Numbered from the stretch's first letter, positions 7,665-16,091 are shown. The stretch: 57,654 bases of DNA from Myxococcales bacterium (GCA_003158455.1 PMJO01000274.1:314-57967), one strand, 5' to 3'. Program-made: numbers and translations. The notes: a model not told the origin generated them from the sequence alone.

Positions 7665-7962
7665 AATGAACGATCGCCGAGCCATTAGGGATAGAGTGCC
7701 GGCAGGGTACCCAGCAACGGATACCCCGCGCCGTCGGGTGTGAGCTGGCCGCCAAAGGCCACGCCCAGTCGGCCGCGCGCGCCCTCGCATACCACATGCG
7801 CCGGCTCGCGCACGCGCGTGATGGCGGCCGCGAGCGCGCCTGCGTCGAAAGCAGCCGGCTCGGCGCCGGGACTCCAGGTTCCCAGGTGAGAAAGGTCTGT
7901 GGTCATTGGTGCCTGCGTGCAGCCGGGGATAGTACCCCGGAAAAGCCCGCGGCAGTCACCTA
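7665..7962 (-). pseudogene. Duplicated 5' end of pfaD with a nonsense codon
   Basis: These 298 bases align with 1153-1450 at a constant offset of 6512, with no insertion or deletion and only scattered substitutions. They include the pfaD start codon (here at 7906), about 80 codons and the upstream DNA. The reading frame stops at 7685 because the codon for Glu in ALYPEW is TAA here. Homology ends at WLG-RS. With the recombinase remnant next to it, this is best explained as a rearrangement scar. The copied upstream DNA could still carry the pfaD promoter. Confidence 0.85.
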
Positions 7963-8055
7963 AGCTTCACACCGAAATGTCAACGAGGAGTGGGTCGACT
8001 TTCTTGGGTACAGAATCTGACGGCAACCCAAGCTAACCTGATGGCTACACAAGTA

Positions 8056-9774
8056 TCAGGACGACCGATCGCTGCCGCTGACCAGACGCCGGAGCCTTTC
8101 GGCAACCACGGCGCCGAATGCCAACATCGCGCCCCAGCGGGTGGCCCCGCGGTCGATCCCAGCGACATCACAGCCGCTCCCTGAATTCCCGTGGGTCACC
8201 GACGCACCGGCGCTGCCGCCCGTCGGGCTCGCGCCCGTTCCGGCTCCGGCGTAGTTTCCGCCTGTCGTCGCCGAGCCTCCTGATGCCGAGGCAACGTTTG
8301 TCGCCGCACCACCGGTTCCCCCCGCGCCGCCTGAGGGGGCGCCACCGCTGCCGGTCGTACCGCCGGTAGCGGTCGCGCCACCGCTGCCCACACCTCCGGT
8401 CCCATTCATCCCGCCGCTGCGTGCGCCTCCGGTCCCGCTCATCCCGCCGCTGCGCGCGCTCGCACCGCCGCTGCCCACGCCCCCCGACCCGCTCGCACCG
8501 CCGTTGCCCGCGCCTCCCGACCCATTCATCCCGCCGCTGCCCACGCCTCCGGTCCCGCTAGCACCGCCGTTGCCCACACCCCCGGATCCACTGGTTCCAC
8601 CGCTGCGCGCGCCTGCGGTCCCGCTCGTCCCGCCGCTGGCCCCCGCACCGCCTGCACCGCTGTTCCCGCCCGCGCCACCGGCGCCTCCCCCAGCGCAGGT
8701 TGCGGCGCTAGCGGGGGGCACGACAACCCATACCGGGTCGGTGGTGGAGTAGCCGAAAGACGTGATGTATTGGTCGATGATAGTGTCGTTGAGGTTCGTT
8801 AACCCCATGCCGCCGCTCGCCGCTGATCCTTCCCGAACTTTCTTGCAGGTAAGGTAGTCAACCGCGGGACCGAACACGCCCATGATCAGGAAGTTCGGCT
8901 GGGCATTTGGGTTTCCCGTGTTGGAGTTCGTGTTTGCCAGAAGGGAATCGATGAAGCACAGTTGCTGCCGAACGGGAGTTCCCCCGAGAATGGCATCGCT
9001 CTTGTTGATGTTGAATATGTAGTTGGTGTCGTGGGTGGGAGGGAAGGTGCCAAAATGGTTCTTCATGCACAGCGTGGCATTCCCGGTAAACGCCATACCG
9101 TGTCCCTTGTTATTCGCGACATTGACGAGAATGTCGATCGTGCCATTGGCGATGTCCGCGGTACAAGCCGCAGCGGTTTCCCCGGGAATGGTGGCGTTAG
9201 TCGTGCCCCCCAATATGGAATTGTTGCCAGCAACCGCCTGGATCTTGGTGGTGTCGGTCGTGCTGAAATAGGCAGCTAGGGTTGGAATTCCGGCGGCGCC
9301 GAGGGAGCTCCCATCGTAGATGAATATGTTGGTGGGCAGCACGCCAAAACCCGTAAAGATGTTGCAGAACTTCTGCAACACCGCCACGCTGGCCATGTTT
9401 TTGGGTTCGATGCAATTCACCTTTATGGCGACTTTCGTGGCAGCCCACGACGATTTGCCGGTCCTGAAGATGGCTTTCCATGCCGCATCTGCCGTGGTTT
9501 GGTTGGCCAATTGCATGGCCATGGCGTCCATGTTCGCCTGTACTTGGCAGGAATTGACCAACAATTGCTCGGCAGCGTAGGTCGCGGTTTTCAACGGCTG
9601 CATCATCTGCGAGTCTTGGCACGCCACGACCCGCATGTTGTTGATGGTGGGATTCACCGCCAGAGTTCCCGAGGAGGGCCATGCCGCAAAGGCCCGGTCT
9701 GCTCGTCTCGTCAGCGCCAATCCTGCTGCACCTGCCGCGGTTATCTTTAGAAAATCACGTCTTTGCTTCTGCAT
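8056..9774 (-). CDS. Tat-exported DUF362 protein with Gly-rich repeats and sorting tail
   Basis: A 572-residue protein. The N-terminus has a twin-arginine signal (QRRDFLKITAAGAAGLAL). Residues about 35-355 resemble DUF362, with VAIKVNCIEPKNMASV, VNVANNKGHGMAFTGNATLC and MKNHFGTF. A long Gly/Ser/Ala/Thr-rich repeat follows (GSGGVGNGGASGTGG type, about 360-530). The end has a Cys-containing motif (GSGCDVAG), a hydrophobic stretch (WGAMLAFGAVVAE) and a basic cluster (RLRR), which looks like a MYXO-CTERM-type sorting signal. AAGGAG lies 6 bases before the ATG. It is probably displayed on the cell surface; DUF362 proteins are thought to bind metal or iron-sulfur centres, and the activity is unknown. 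Confidence 0.8.
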   Translation of the reverse strand: MQKQRRDFLKITAAGAAGLALTRRADRAFAAWPSSGTLAVNPTINNMRVVACQDSQMMQPLKTATYAAEQLLVNSCQVQANMDAMAMQLANQTTADAAWKAIFRTGKSSWAATKVAIKVNCIEPKNMASVAVLQKFCNIFTGFGVLPTNIFIYDGSSLGAAGIPTLAAYFSTTDTTKIQAVAGNNSILGGTTNATIPGETAAACTADIANGTIDILVNVANNKGHGMAFTGNATLCMKNHFGTFPPTHDTNYIFNINKSDAILGGTPVRQQLCFIDSLLANTNSNTGNPNAQPNFLIMGVFGPAVDYLTCKKVREGSAASGGMGLTNLNDTIIDQYITSFGYSTTDPVWVVVPPASAATCAGGGAGGAGGNSGAGGAGASGGTSGTAGARSGGTSGSGGVGNGGASGTGGVGSGGMNGSGGAGNGGASGSGGVGSGGASARSGGMSGTGGARSGGMNGTGGVGSGGATATGGTTGSGGAPSGGAGGTGGAATNVASASGGSATTGGNYAGAGTGASPTGGSAGASVTHGNSGSGCDVAGIDRGATRWGAMLAFGAVVAERLRRLVSGSDRSS

Positions 9775-10041
9775 GAAGAACTCCTTCTGCTACGAAGTGA
9801 ACAGGGCAGGTGGCAACGCATTCCTTCGATTCCCGGCATGCCGCTGACCTATTCCGTCACGGCAGGCGCTTTTCGGTGTGTGGCGATCCACATTCACGAC
9901 CGAGTATGGCATGTTTCGTGTCGATGATGGAGTGCACTTTGCTACAGTGAGGGGGATCGACCCGGACTGGTCATCTTTTTCCCTTTCTTCTTCTCAACTC
10001 AGAGCGCCGGAGGCGCGACGCCAGGTTGCTGCCATCCAACG

Positions 10042-10086
10042 TATTTGACGTTTGGGCGTCTCGCAAGCATATTTGACACCATGTCA
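10042..10086 (+). promoter_or_regulatory. Direct repeats and TGACA-N3-TGTCA before regulator 1
   Basis: TATTTGAC occurs at 10042-10049 and 10070-10077, exactly 28 bases apart. TGACA-CCA-TGTCA spans 10074-10086 and overlaps the ATG at 10081. The same TGTCA/TGACA half-sites form the larger palindrome before regulator 2, so both genes may be bound by the same regulator. The preceding 9775-10041 is the divergent intergenic space to the DUF362 gene, where I see nothing else definite. Confidence 0.35.
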
Positions 10087-11295
10087 GGTAAACGCGACAC
10101 CAGGAGGAACGGCCAGTTTTCCGCGATTCGCACGTCGCTGAGGGAGTTTCGCCTGGCCCGGGGACTGAGTCAGCTTGAGCTCGCGCACACGGTCGGCCTG
10201 TCGCGACAGGGCCTGTGTGGCCTGGAGAGTGGTCGCGTGGTCCCGGGGACGGATGTCGCGCTCCGCCTGGCCCAGGTTCTCGGCTGTCGGTTTGAGTCTC
10301 TCTTTTGTCTCAACCTCCCTCCAGCGCCGCTTGAGGCGACGATCGCGGCTGCGCCTTCGGCGCCCGAATCAAACAGTGCCCGAGTCTTGCTGGCTGAAAT
10401 CAACGGGCGGTGGGTCGCACATTCCATCGATGCTCAGCGCAACGTGTCCTTCTCGCAGGCTGCCGATGGCCTGATGGTTCCCTCGCTGCGCCGGGGTCGT
10501 CGCGCGCGAAAGGTACAGAAGGTACAGATCGAGCCGCTGGGAGATCTACAGGCGGCCCGGCATCGCCTCGTCGTCATGGGATGTGCGCCTGCGCTGGGGA
10601 TGCTCGCCGCAAGGCTCGGGAAAGAGCCTGCGGGAATCCATATCTCGTGGGTGCAGGGGTCAAGCATGGCAGCGCTCAAGGCTCTCGGCCGGGGCGAAGT
10701 ACATGTCGCCGGCCTGCACCTGTGCGACGAGGAGACGCGCGAGTTCAACATACCCTTCGTTCGACGCGCCCTGCCCGGCCACGCTATGCTCTTCGTCAAC
10801 TTCGCGTCTTGGGAACAGGGAATCGTCGTCGCGGCTGGCAATCCGCTCCGAATCCGAGGCGTAGAGGATCTCATGCATCCGAAGGTCCGTTTGGTCCAAC
10901 GCGAGCCCGGTGCAGGAGCGCACAAACTGCTCGAACAAGCGCTCAGAGCAAAGAGAGTCTCTCCCGGGACTTTGCGTGCCCGCGGGGGTATCGCCTTTGG
11001 GCACATGGAAGTCGCGCGGGCGATCGCCATGGGTACGGCCGACGCTGGCATTGCCTTTCAGGGCGCTGCGCTTGCCTTCGGGCTAGGATTCATTCCTCTC
11101 GCAGTGGAGCGCTTCGACCTGGTGATCCCGCGTGCCCTGGCCACCGATCCGAGGGTCGAGCGCCTGGTGGACACCTTGGGGAGCAGAGCCTTTCGGCGAG
11201 AACTCGACACGGTGGGCGGGTACGTCACGCATGAATCAGGGCAGCAGGTCGGCGACACCCAATCCCGCTACCTCCGTGATCTATTGGCGCATTGA
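10081..11295 (+). CDS. HTH regulator with periplasmic-binding-protein-like sensor (copy 1)
   Basis: A 404-residue one-component regulator. Residues about 14-70 form an XRE-type helix-turn-helix (FRLARGLSQLELAHTVGLSR). Residues about 160-400 form a substrate-binding-protein-like domain of the COG1910 type, with VVMGCAPALGMLAARL, VHVAGLHLCDEET, FASWEQGIVVAAGNP and REPGAGAHKLLEQ. Such domains sense a small ligand, and near mod genes this is probably molybdate or tungstate. It is a paralogue of the regulator at 12517 and is followed by a lipoprotein gene. The ATG at 10081 is preferred; an in-frame TTG at 10045 is possible. AGGAGGA at about 10101 lies inside the frame with no good start after it. 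Confidence 0.85.
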   Translation: MSGKRDTRRNGQFSAIRTSLREFRLARGLSQLELAHTVGLSRQGLCGLESGRVVPGTDVALRLAQVLGCRFESLFCLNLPPAPLEATIAAAPSAPESNSARVLLAEINGRWVAHSIDAQRNVSFSQAADGLMVPSLRRGRRARKVQKVQIEPLGDLQAARHRLVVMGCAPALGMLAARLGKEPAGIHISWVQGSSMAALKALGRGEVHVAGLHLCDEETREFNIPFVRRALPGHAMLFVNFASWEQGIVVAAGNPLRIRGVEDLMHPKVRLVQREPGAGAHKLLEQALRAKRVSPGTLRARGGIAFGHMEVARAIAMGTADAGIAFQGAALAFGLGFIPLAVERFDLVIPRALATDPRVERLVDTLGSRAFRRELDTVGGYVTHESGQQVGDTQSRYLRDLLAH

Positions 11296-11369
11296 TTTGA
11301 GTGGCGGCGGTCATTGCGAGCGACGAAGAACAGAAGCGAACCCATCTAGCAAAAGGAGATTTTCACACC

Positions 11370-11927
11370 ATGACGATCCGTGCGGCTCTTGCTTGTCTGT
11401 TTCTGGGTTTGAGCGCTTCAGGCTGCGGCAGCGGCAGCAGCCCCCTCAGCGCAACCGAATTCGGTAACAAATACAAGTTTACCGACAATGAAGTGCCTGG
11501 TTGGACCCAAACCCCGGTCTCGGCCACGGAGCCGTCTCCCTATAATGTCTATGATGGCGGGGCCGCTTTGAGGGGGAGGATCGACGGCAACGACGTGTAT
11601 AGCCCACGTGGGTGCCGGGTGAGCATGTACCAGGACCTAACCGGTCCCAGTCAGGAGATTTGCACGGCGACAGCCATGGATTTCGTCGCGGCTGACAATG
11701 CCAATGGGATGTTTGCTTATCGGCAGCTGAAGGATGCTTCCGTTGCCGTCCCGGGATATGGCGCATCGGACGCGCTTGCATCCACTTTTGCACTCGGCGG
11801 CGAAACCGTCTACGCCCATTTCAAGGCCTCGTATTTTGAACTGTCACTGAGCGGGTTCGACGACGACACTTCGGCAGGCGCGGCAGCAAAGCAGTTCCTT
11901 GATGTGTTCAAGTCAAAAACCAACTAA
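11370..11927 (+). CDS. Small lipoprotein downstream of regulator 1
   Basis: A 185-residue protein with a signal peptide and lipobox (LGLSASGCGSGS, Cys about residue 19). The mature domain begins with LSATEFGNKYKFTDNEVPGW and ends in AAKQFLDVFKSKTN; it looks like a small alpha/beta domain that I cannot assign. AAAAGGAGA precedes the ATG at 11370 by about 10 bases, which decides this start over the longer frame. It lies 74 bases after regulator 1 and may be co-transcribed. A terminator-like cluster follows. It may be an envelope factor tied to the oxyanion island, by position only. Confidence 0.75.
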   Translation: MTIRAALACLFLGLSASGCGSGSSPLSATEFGNKYKFTDNEVPGWTQTPVSATEPSPYNVYDGGAALRGRIDGNDVYSPRGCRVSMYQDLTGPSQEICTATAMDFVAADNANGMFAYRQLKDASVAVPGYGASDALASTFALGGETVYAHFKASYFELSLSGFDDDTSAGAAAKQFLDVFKSKTN

Positions 11928-11931
11928 TCGA

Positions 11932-12006
11932 CCACGCCCGTAGGGCGTGGGTTTAGGAAGGCCCCCCCGAGGGGGCCGCGCGCGCCGTGAAGCCCCCTTC
12001 GGGGGC
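11932..12006. terminator. Cluster of three hairpins between convergent genes
   Basis: Three perfect stems follow one another: CCACGCCC-GTA-GGGCGTGG (11932-11950), GGCCCCC-N4-GGGGGCC (11960-11977) and GCCCCC-TTC-GGGGGC (11992-12006). They lie just after the lipoprotein stop and just before the mop stop on the other strand, so they probably end transcription from both sides. No strong T run is present. Confidence 0.6.
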
Positions 12007-12034
12007 GATTCAATAGTGGGCTTGCCACCAAATG

Positions 12035-12238
12035 CTACTTCGCGATCATAACTTCGGTCGCCTTGATGACCGCGGCAACAGAGTCGCCGGTCTTCAGGCC
12101 TAGACGATCCACCGAGGCGGCGGTGATTATCGCGACAAGATCCTGGCCGCTGACCTCCACGACCACCTCGGCCATGAGGTCGCCCTTCTTGATGCCCTTG
12201 ATGGTTCCCTTGAGCTGGTTTCTTGCGCTGAGGTTCAT
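12035..12238 (-). CDS. mop: Molbindin (Mop/TOBE domain protein)
   Basis: A 67-residue single Mop domain: NLSARNQLKGTIKGIKKG, AEVVVEVSGQDLVAIITAAS, RLGLKTGDSVAAVIKATEV. Molbindins bind molybdate or tungstate oxyanions in the cytoplasm and serve as stores or carriers. ModC in this island has no C-terminal TOBE domain, so this protein may supply that function. The ATG at 12238 was chosen because the domain begins there; the frame continuing upstream encodes a regulator remnant. It is divergent from the mod operon. Confidence 0.9.
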   Translation of the reverse strand: MNLSARNQLKGTIKGIKKGDLMAEVVVEVSGQDLVAIITAASVDRLGLKTGDSVAAVIKATEVMIAK

Positions 12239-12340
12239 GTCTGGCTCCTGTTGGTAACTGGTTCCGATGACTCGGAGGGCGGCTGACGTCCGCTCTGGCC
12301 GTAGCCCTGCTGACCTTAGATGTTGGCGAGTAGCTGCCGG

Positions 12341-12436
12341 TGACGCCACTAGTGCGCGCACCAAGTCGAAGCGCTCCAACGCAAGCGGAACGAATCCGAG
12401 CCCGAAGGCAAGCGCGGCGCCACGAATGGCAATCCG
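12341..12436 (-). pseudogene. Remnant of a third HTH/PBP regulator C-terminus
   Basis: On the minus strand these bases encode IAIRGAALAFGLGFVPLALE and RFDLVRAL, nearly the same as IAFQGAALAFGLGFIPLAVE-RFDLV in regulator 1 (about 11050-11140), and closely similar at the DNA level. The match covers only about 32 codons and ends abruptly on both sides. It is in frame with mop by chance or as a scar. It shows that a third regulator copy, in the same orientation as mop, once lay here. Confidence 0.8.
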
Positions 12437-12472
12437 GCACAGCCCGCCAGGTAAACTTTGCTGAACTCCCGT

Positions 12473-12489
12473 CATGTCAAGTTGACATG
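12473..12489. promoter_or_regulatory. Perfect palindrome, candidate operator of the mod operon
   Basis: CATGTCAA-G-TTGACATG is a 17-base palindrome with 8-base perfect arms, 27 bases before the ATG of regulator 2. It contains TTGACA, a possible -35 element. It is most simply an autoregulatory operator for the HTH/PBP regulator controlling the operon that follows. Confidence 0.65.
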
Positions 12490-12516
12490 GGGGGCAGGTT
12501 CGGGAATGCTCCAGCC

Positions 12517-13653
12517 ATGGACACCCGGGTTCGCTCCGCGGTCAAGGCCATACGGCAGCGACTGGACATGCAGCAGCGGGATTTGGCCAAGGCCATCGGG
12601 GTAAGCCGACAGACGCTCAGCTCGATCGAGGCGGGCGATACGGTTCCTTCGACGCAAATTGCTTTGGCGTTGGCGCGGGAGTTGCAATGTCGGGTGGAAG
12701 ATATCTTCAGCCTCCGCGGCCACGGACAGGTGATCGACGCGGAGCTCGTGCGCGAAGTGGATCGGGAGCCGAGCGACGCGCGGCGTGCGCGGGTGTCGCT
12801 GGGTTGGGTTGGCGAAAGATGGGTAGCGCGCTTGCTCGAAACTGACGAGGCATTGGCTCTCGGCACTCCGGCCGACGGAATCGCATCGCTGGCGAAAGAA
12901 AAGGGCAGGGTCAGGGCGCGGGTTCGTGCTTTGCGTGATTTGGAATCGCTCCATCGCAATCTTCTGGTCGCGGGCTGCGATCCAGCGCTCGGGCTGCTCG
13001 GGCGCCACCTGGAAGAGCGTTTCCACGGTCCCCGCTTGCACTGGATCGAAAAGGCCAGTCGGCCTGCGCTGGAGGAGCTGGCTTTGGGTCGTGTGCATAT
13101 GGCGGGGATGCACCTGCTGGGCGACAGCCGTGTCGACGAGAACGCGGTGGCTGTCCGCGCGAGGTTTGGCACTCTGCCGATGGTGCTGGTCACCTTGGCT
13201 TCCTGGGAACAGGGGTTCGTTAGTCGGACCGGCGGAAAGTACAAGACGGTGGCAGAACTGGAACGGAAGGGCACGCGCGTGATCGCGCGCGAGGCGGGCG
13301 CCGGCGCGCAGGAGTTGCTGGAAAGCCTGTTTCGCGAAGCGGGTCGCGAGCTCAAGAAGGTGGTGCCCGTGGCGGTAGCGCGTGGACATCGCGCGGTGGC
13401 GCAAATGGTGGCGATGGGCGTGGGAGACGTGGGCGTGGCCACCCGTTCGGCTGCGGCGAGCTTCGGCCTACACTTCGAACCACTGGCGGAAGCCCGCTTC
13501 GATCTCGTCTTTCCCGCAACTCTTGCCTCGGACAGCCGCGTGCAGGCGTTGCTCGAATGCCTGTCGAATGCGCGCTTCCGCCAAGACCTGGGTGGCATGA
13601 CCGGCTATCGAACCGCGCGCACAGGGGAGGAGCCCACCGGCGCCCAAGCATGA
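12517..13653 (+). CDS. HTH regulator with periplasmic-binding-protein-like sensor (copy 2), first gene of mod operon
   Basis: A 378-residue paralogue of the regulator at 10081. It has an XRE helix-turn-helix (about residues 5-60, QRDLAKAIGVSRQTLSSIE) and a substrate-binding-like C-terminal domain (VAGCDPALGLLGRHLEE, VHMAGMHLLGD, ASWEQGFVSR, REAGAGAQELLESLF, GDVGVATRSAAASFGL). It probably senses molybdate or tungstate. The start at 12517 matches the HTH onset; ATG 12487 is in frame and possible. Its stop overlaps the modA start (ATGA), so it is translationally coupled to the transporter. A perfect palindrome lies just upstream. Confidence 0.88.
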   Translation: MDTRVRSAVKAIRQRLDMQQRDLAKAIGVSRQTLSSIEAGDTVPSTQIALALARELQCRVEDIFSLRGHGQVIDAELVREVDREPSDARRARVSLGWVGERWVARLLETDEALALGTPADGIASLAKEKGRVRARVRALRDLESLHRNLLVAGCDPALGLLGRHLEERFHGPRLHWIEKASRPALEELALGRVHMAGMHLLGDSRVDENAVAVRARFGTLPMVLVTLASWEQGFVSRTGGKYKTVAELERKGTRVIAREAGAGAQELLESLFREAGRELKKVVPVAVARGHRAVAQMVAMGVGDVGVATRSAAASFGLHFEPLAEARFDLVFPATLASDSRVQALLECLSNARFRQDLGGMTGYRTARTGEEPTGAQA

Positions 13654-14453
13654 ATTGCCGCAGGGTTGCTCTTGTCGCATTGGTTGCCACGGGCGCGGTT
13701 GCGCCGCTGCTTGCAATTCGGGCAAGCGGCGGTGAAGCGCCAGAACTGGTGGTGTTTGCGGCCGCGTCGCTGCGCGAGGTTTTCGAGACCGCCGCGCCGA
13801 TTTTCGAGAAGCAACACCCAAATTCCAGGGTCCGCTTCAATTTCGCCGGCAGCCAGGATCTGCGCGTGCAGATTGAACAGGGCGCGAAGCCTGACGTGTT
13901 CGCCTCGGCCGACTGGAAACACATGAAGCTTCTGGCCAACCGGGGAATGGTTGTCGACCCCGTGGTCTTCGCGCGCAATCTGCCGGTCGTAGTCGTGCCG
14001 AAGAACAACCCGGCCCAGGTGCGCAGCTTTGCGGATTTGGCCAAGGTCACGCATCTGGTGGTGGGCGCCGCCGAGGTGCCGATCGGCGCCTACACCGATA
14101 CCATCTTCACGGCGGCCGAAAAACTCTATGGCAAGGCCTTCCACGAACGGATCCTTGCCCGGATACGCTCGCGCGAGCTGAACGTGCGCCAGGTGCTAAC
14201 CAAGGTTGCACTGGGCGAGGCCGACGCTGGCATTGTCTACCGGACCGATGCCCTGACCATGCCCGCCAAGGTCCAGATCATCGAGATTCCCAGCCAGATC
14301 AACATCGTGGCGGCGTACCCGATCGCTGCCTTGCAGGCCGCGCCCCATCCTGATCTGGCGCGCGCGTTTGTGAAGCTCGTGTTGTCGAATGACGGACAGC
14401 AAACCTTGGCCGCGGCGGGCTTCACTAGGGTCGAACCACAAGGAGCGAAGTGA
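13650..14453 (+). CDS. modA: Molybdate ABC transporter, substrate-binding protein
   Basis: A 267-residue periplasmic binding protein with a signal peptide (CRRVALVALVATGAVAPLLA). Family motifs are VVFAAASLREVFETAAPIFE, FNFAGSQDLRVQIEQGAKPD, VFASADWKHM, VPKNNPAQVRSFADLA and GEADAGIVYRTDA. ModA delivers molybdate or tungstate to ModBC. The start overlaps the regulator stop and the 3' end overlaps modB (GTGA). Sequence alone does not separate molybdate from tungstate specificity. Confidence 0.93.
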   Translation: MNCRRVALVALVATGAVAPLLAIRASGGEAPELVVFAAASLREVFETAAPIFEKQHPNSRVRFNFAGSQDLRVQIEQGAKPDVFASADWKHMKLLANRGMVVDPVVFARNLPVVVVPKNNPAQVRSFADLAKVTHLVVGAAEVPIGAYTDTIFTAAEKLYGKAFHERILARIRSRELNVRQVLTKVALGEADAGIVYRTDALTMPAKVQIIEIPSQINIVAAYPIAALQAAPHPDLARAFVKLVLSNDGQQTLAAAGFTRVEPQGAK

Positions 14454-15283
14454 GCCATCTGCTTCTGACCCGTGCAGGAAGTCGTCGTTTGTACGGCGCG
14501 GTCATGGTGGGACTGGGCGGTTTCTTGCTGCTCTTTCTCGTGCTGCCCTTCGTGGCACTGGTCCTCGACGGTGGGCCAGAGGCCATTTGGCGCGGTCTTG
14601 GCTGTTCCTTGACCTGGCCAGCGCTGCGACTCAGCCTGGGGACGACCATGATTTCCGTTGTATTGGTGATCGTGGGTGGTACGCCGCTCGCTTGGTGGCT
14701 GGCACGCTCGCGTTGGCGTTCCGCGCGCTGGTTGGAGATCCTGTTGCAGCTTCCCGTGGTGATTCCACCCGCGGTGGGCGGCATCGCGCTGCTGCTTGCC
14801 TTTGGTCGACGCGGGCTTTTCGGCGGAGCCCTGGAACGTTTGGGCTGGACGCCCGCCTTCAGTGTGGTCGCGGTCATCATGGCACAGGTCTTCGTCTCGG
14901 CGCCGTTCTACCTGCAGGCCGCAGTTCAGGCCTTTGGCCGGTTAGATCCCAACTTGCTAGCAGTGGCGCGTAGCCTAGGTGCTTCGCCGCCACGGCTGTT
15001 CTTTCGGGTGGCTTTGCCGCTCGCTCGCCCCTGGCTGATCGGCGGGGCCGCCATGAGCTGGGCGCGCGCGCTGGGGGAATTTGGTGCCACCTTGATGTTT
15101 GCGGGAAACATGACGGGAAAGACGCAGACCCTGCCGCTCGCAATCTACACCGCATTGGAGCTCGACATTCACACCGCGCAGGCTCTATCGCTCTTGTTGG
15201 TGGTGTTCGCCTTTGCTCTCTTGCTCTTTCTCCGGCGCTTCAATCGCGGGGTTGAGCTCACGCGCCAGCCGGCGACGCCATGA
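14450..15283 (+). CDS. modB: Molybdate ABC transporter, permease
   Basis: A 277-residue inner-membrane permease beginning at a GTG that overlaps the modA stop. Several hydrophobic segments are visible (FLLLFLVLPFVALVL, TMISVVLVIVGGTPLAWWLA, a C-terminal segment near LSLLLVVFAFALLLFL). The ModB signature ALGEFGATLMFAGNMTGKTQ followed by TLPLAIYTALE is the coupling-helix region contacting ModC. The C-terminus overlaps modC by ATGA. Confidence 0.93.
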   Translation: MSHLLLTRAGSRRLYGAVMVGLGGFLLLFLVLPFVALVLDGGPEAIWRGLGCSLTWPALRLSLGTTMISVVLVIVGGTPLAWWLARSRWRSARWLEILLQLPVVIPPAVGGIALLLAFGRRGLFGGALERLGWTPAFSVVAVIMAQVFVSAPFYLQAAVQAFGRLDPNLLAVARSLGASPPRLFFRVALPLARPWLIGGAAMSWARALGEFGATLMFAGNMTGKTQTLPLAIYTALELDIHTAQALSLLLVVFAFALLLFLRRFNRGVELTRQPATP

Positions 15284-16074
15284 CCGACAATTCCACACCT
15301 CGATTCTCCATAATGGTGCAGACTGCGCTGGGGCCATTTTCCCTGCAAGCCTCATTGGAGGTTGGTGCCGAGCCCCTGGCCCTGGTTGGTCCCAACGGCT
15401 CGGGCAAGACCAGCCTGCTGCTGAGTGTTTTGGGCCTACTGCCGCCTCAACACGGCCGCATTGTACTTTCAGACGAGGTTCTTTTCGATGCGGCCTTGGC
15501 CATCGACCGTCCCACGGAAGAGCGACACCTCGCGTACCTGCCGCAGGACTTTGGCCTGTTTCCCCATCTTTCGGCCATCGACAACGTGGCCTTCGCGCTG
15601 GCGTGCAGGTCGGAACGGGTGAGCACAAACCAGCGTCGCGACCAAGCCATGACATGGTTGGAGCGTTTCGGAATCGCCAAGCTGGCCGAGCGAAAGCCTT
15701 TGCATCTTTCTGGCGGTGAACGGCAACGGGTTGCTCTCGCCCGTGCCCTGGCCTCTTCTCCCAAGGCGCTTCTCCTCGACGAGCCGACGGCATCTTTGGA
15801 CGTCGAGGCTCGGGTCGAGGTACGCGCGTTCTTGGCCGAATCCATTCGCTCGCTTGGCTTGCCCACCATTCTCGTCACCCACGATGTTGTGGATGTCGAG
15901 GTGCTGGCCAGCCGGATCGCGGTGCTTGAAAGGGGCCAGCTCGTGGCGTGCGGCTCATTGGGCGACATCCGCCAGAACCCACCCACGTCGTTTGCAAGCA
16001 AGATGTTCGACTCGTCGAGGGTTTCGGGCGCGATCGCCAATTCACCTCGCAATGAGGATGTTCGTCACAACTGA
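15280..16074 (+). CDS. modC: Molybdate ABC transporter, ATPase
   Basis: A 264-residue ABC ATPase. Walker A is GPNGSGKT (residues 37-44), the Q-loop region is YLPQDFGLFPHLS, the signature is LSGGERQRVALARAL, Walker B is ALLLDEPTASLD and the switch His is in VTHD. Classical ModC has an extra C-terminal TOBE domain of about 100 residues, which is absent here; the separate Mop protein at 12035 may compensate. It powers ModAB. An AGGAGG site just after its stop serves the next gene 17 bases on. Confidence 0.92.
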   Translation: MTDNSTPRFSIMVQTALGPFSLQASLEVGAEPLALVGPNGSGKTSLLLSVLGLLPPQHGRIVLSDEVLFDAALAIDRPTEERHLAYLPQDFGLFPHLSAIDNVAFALACRSERVSTNQRRDQAMTWLERFGIAKLAERKPLHLSGGERQRVALARALASSPKALLLDEPTASLDVEARVEVRAFLAESIRSLGLPTILVTHDVVDVEVLASRIAVLERGQLVACGSLGDIRQNPPTSFASKMFDSSRVSGAIANSPRNEDVRHN

Positions 16075-16091
16075 AACAGGAGGTCACCGCC

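Noticed and set aside
8504-8752. Pro-rich plus-strand frame inside the DUF362 gene
   Set aside because: It is the antisense of the Gly-rich repeat of the minus-strand protein.
10434-11051. Minus-strand frame across regulator 1
   Set aside because: It is a shadow of the HTH/binding-protein regulator, whose motifs are unambiguous on the plus strand.
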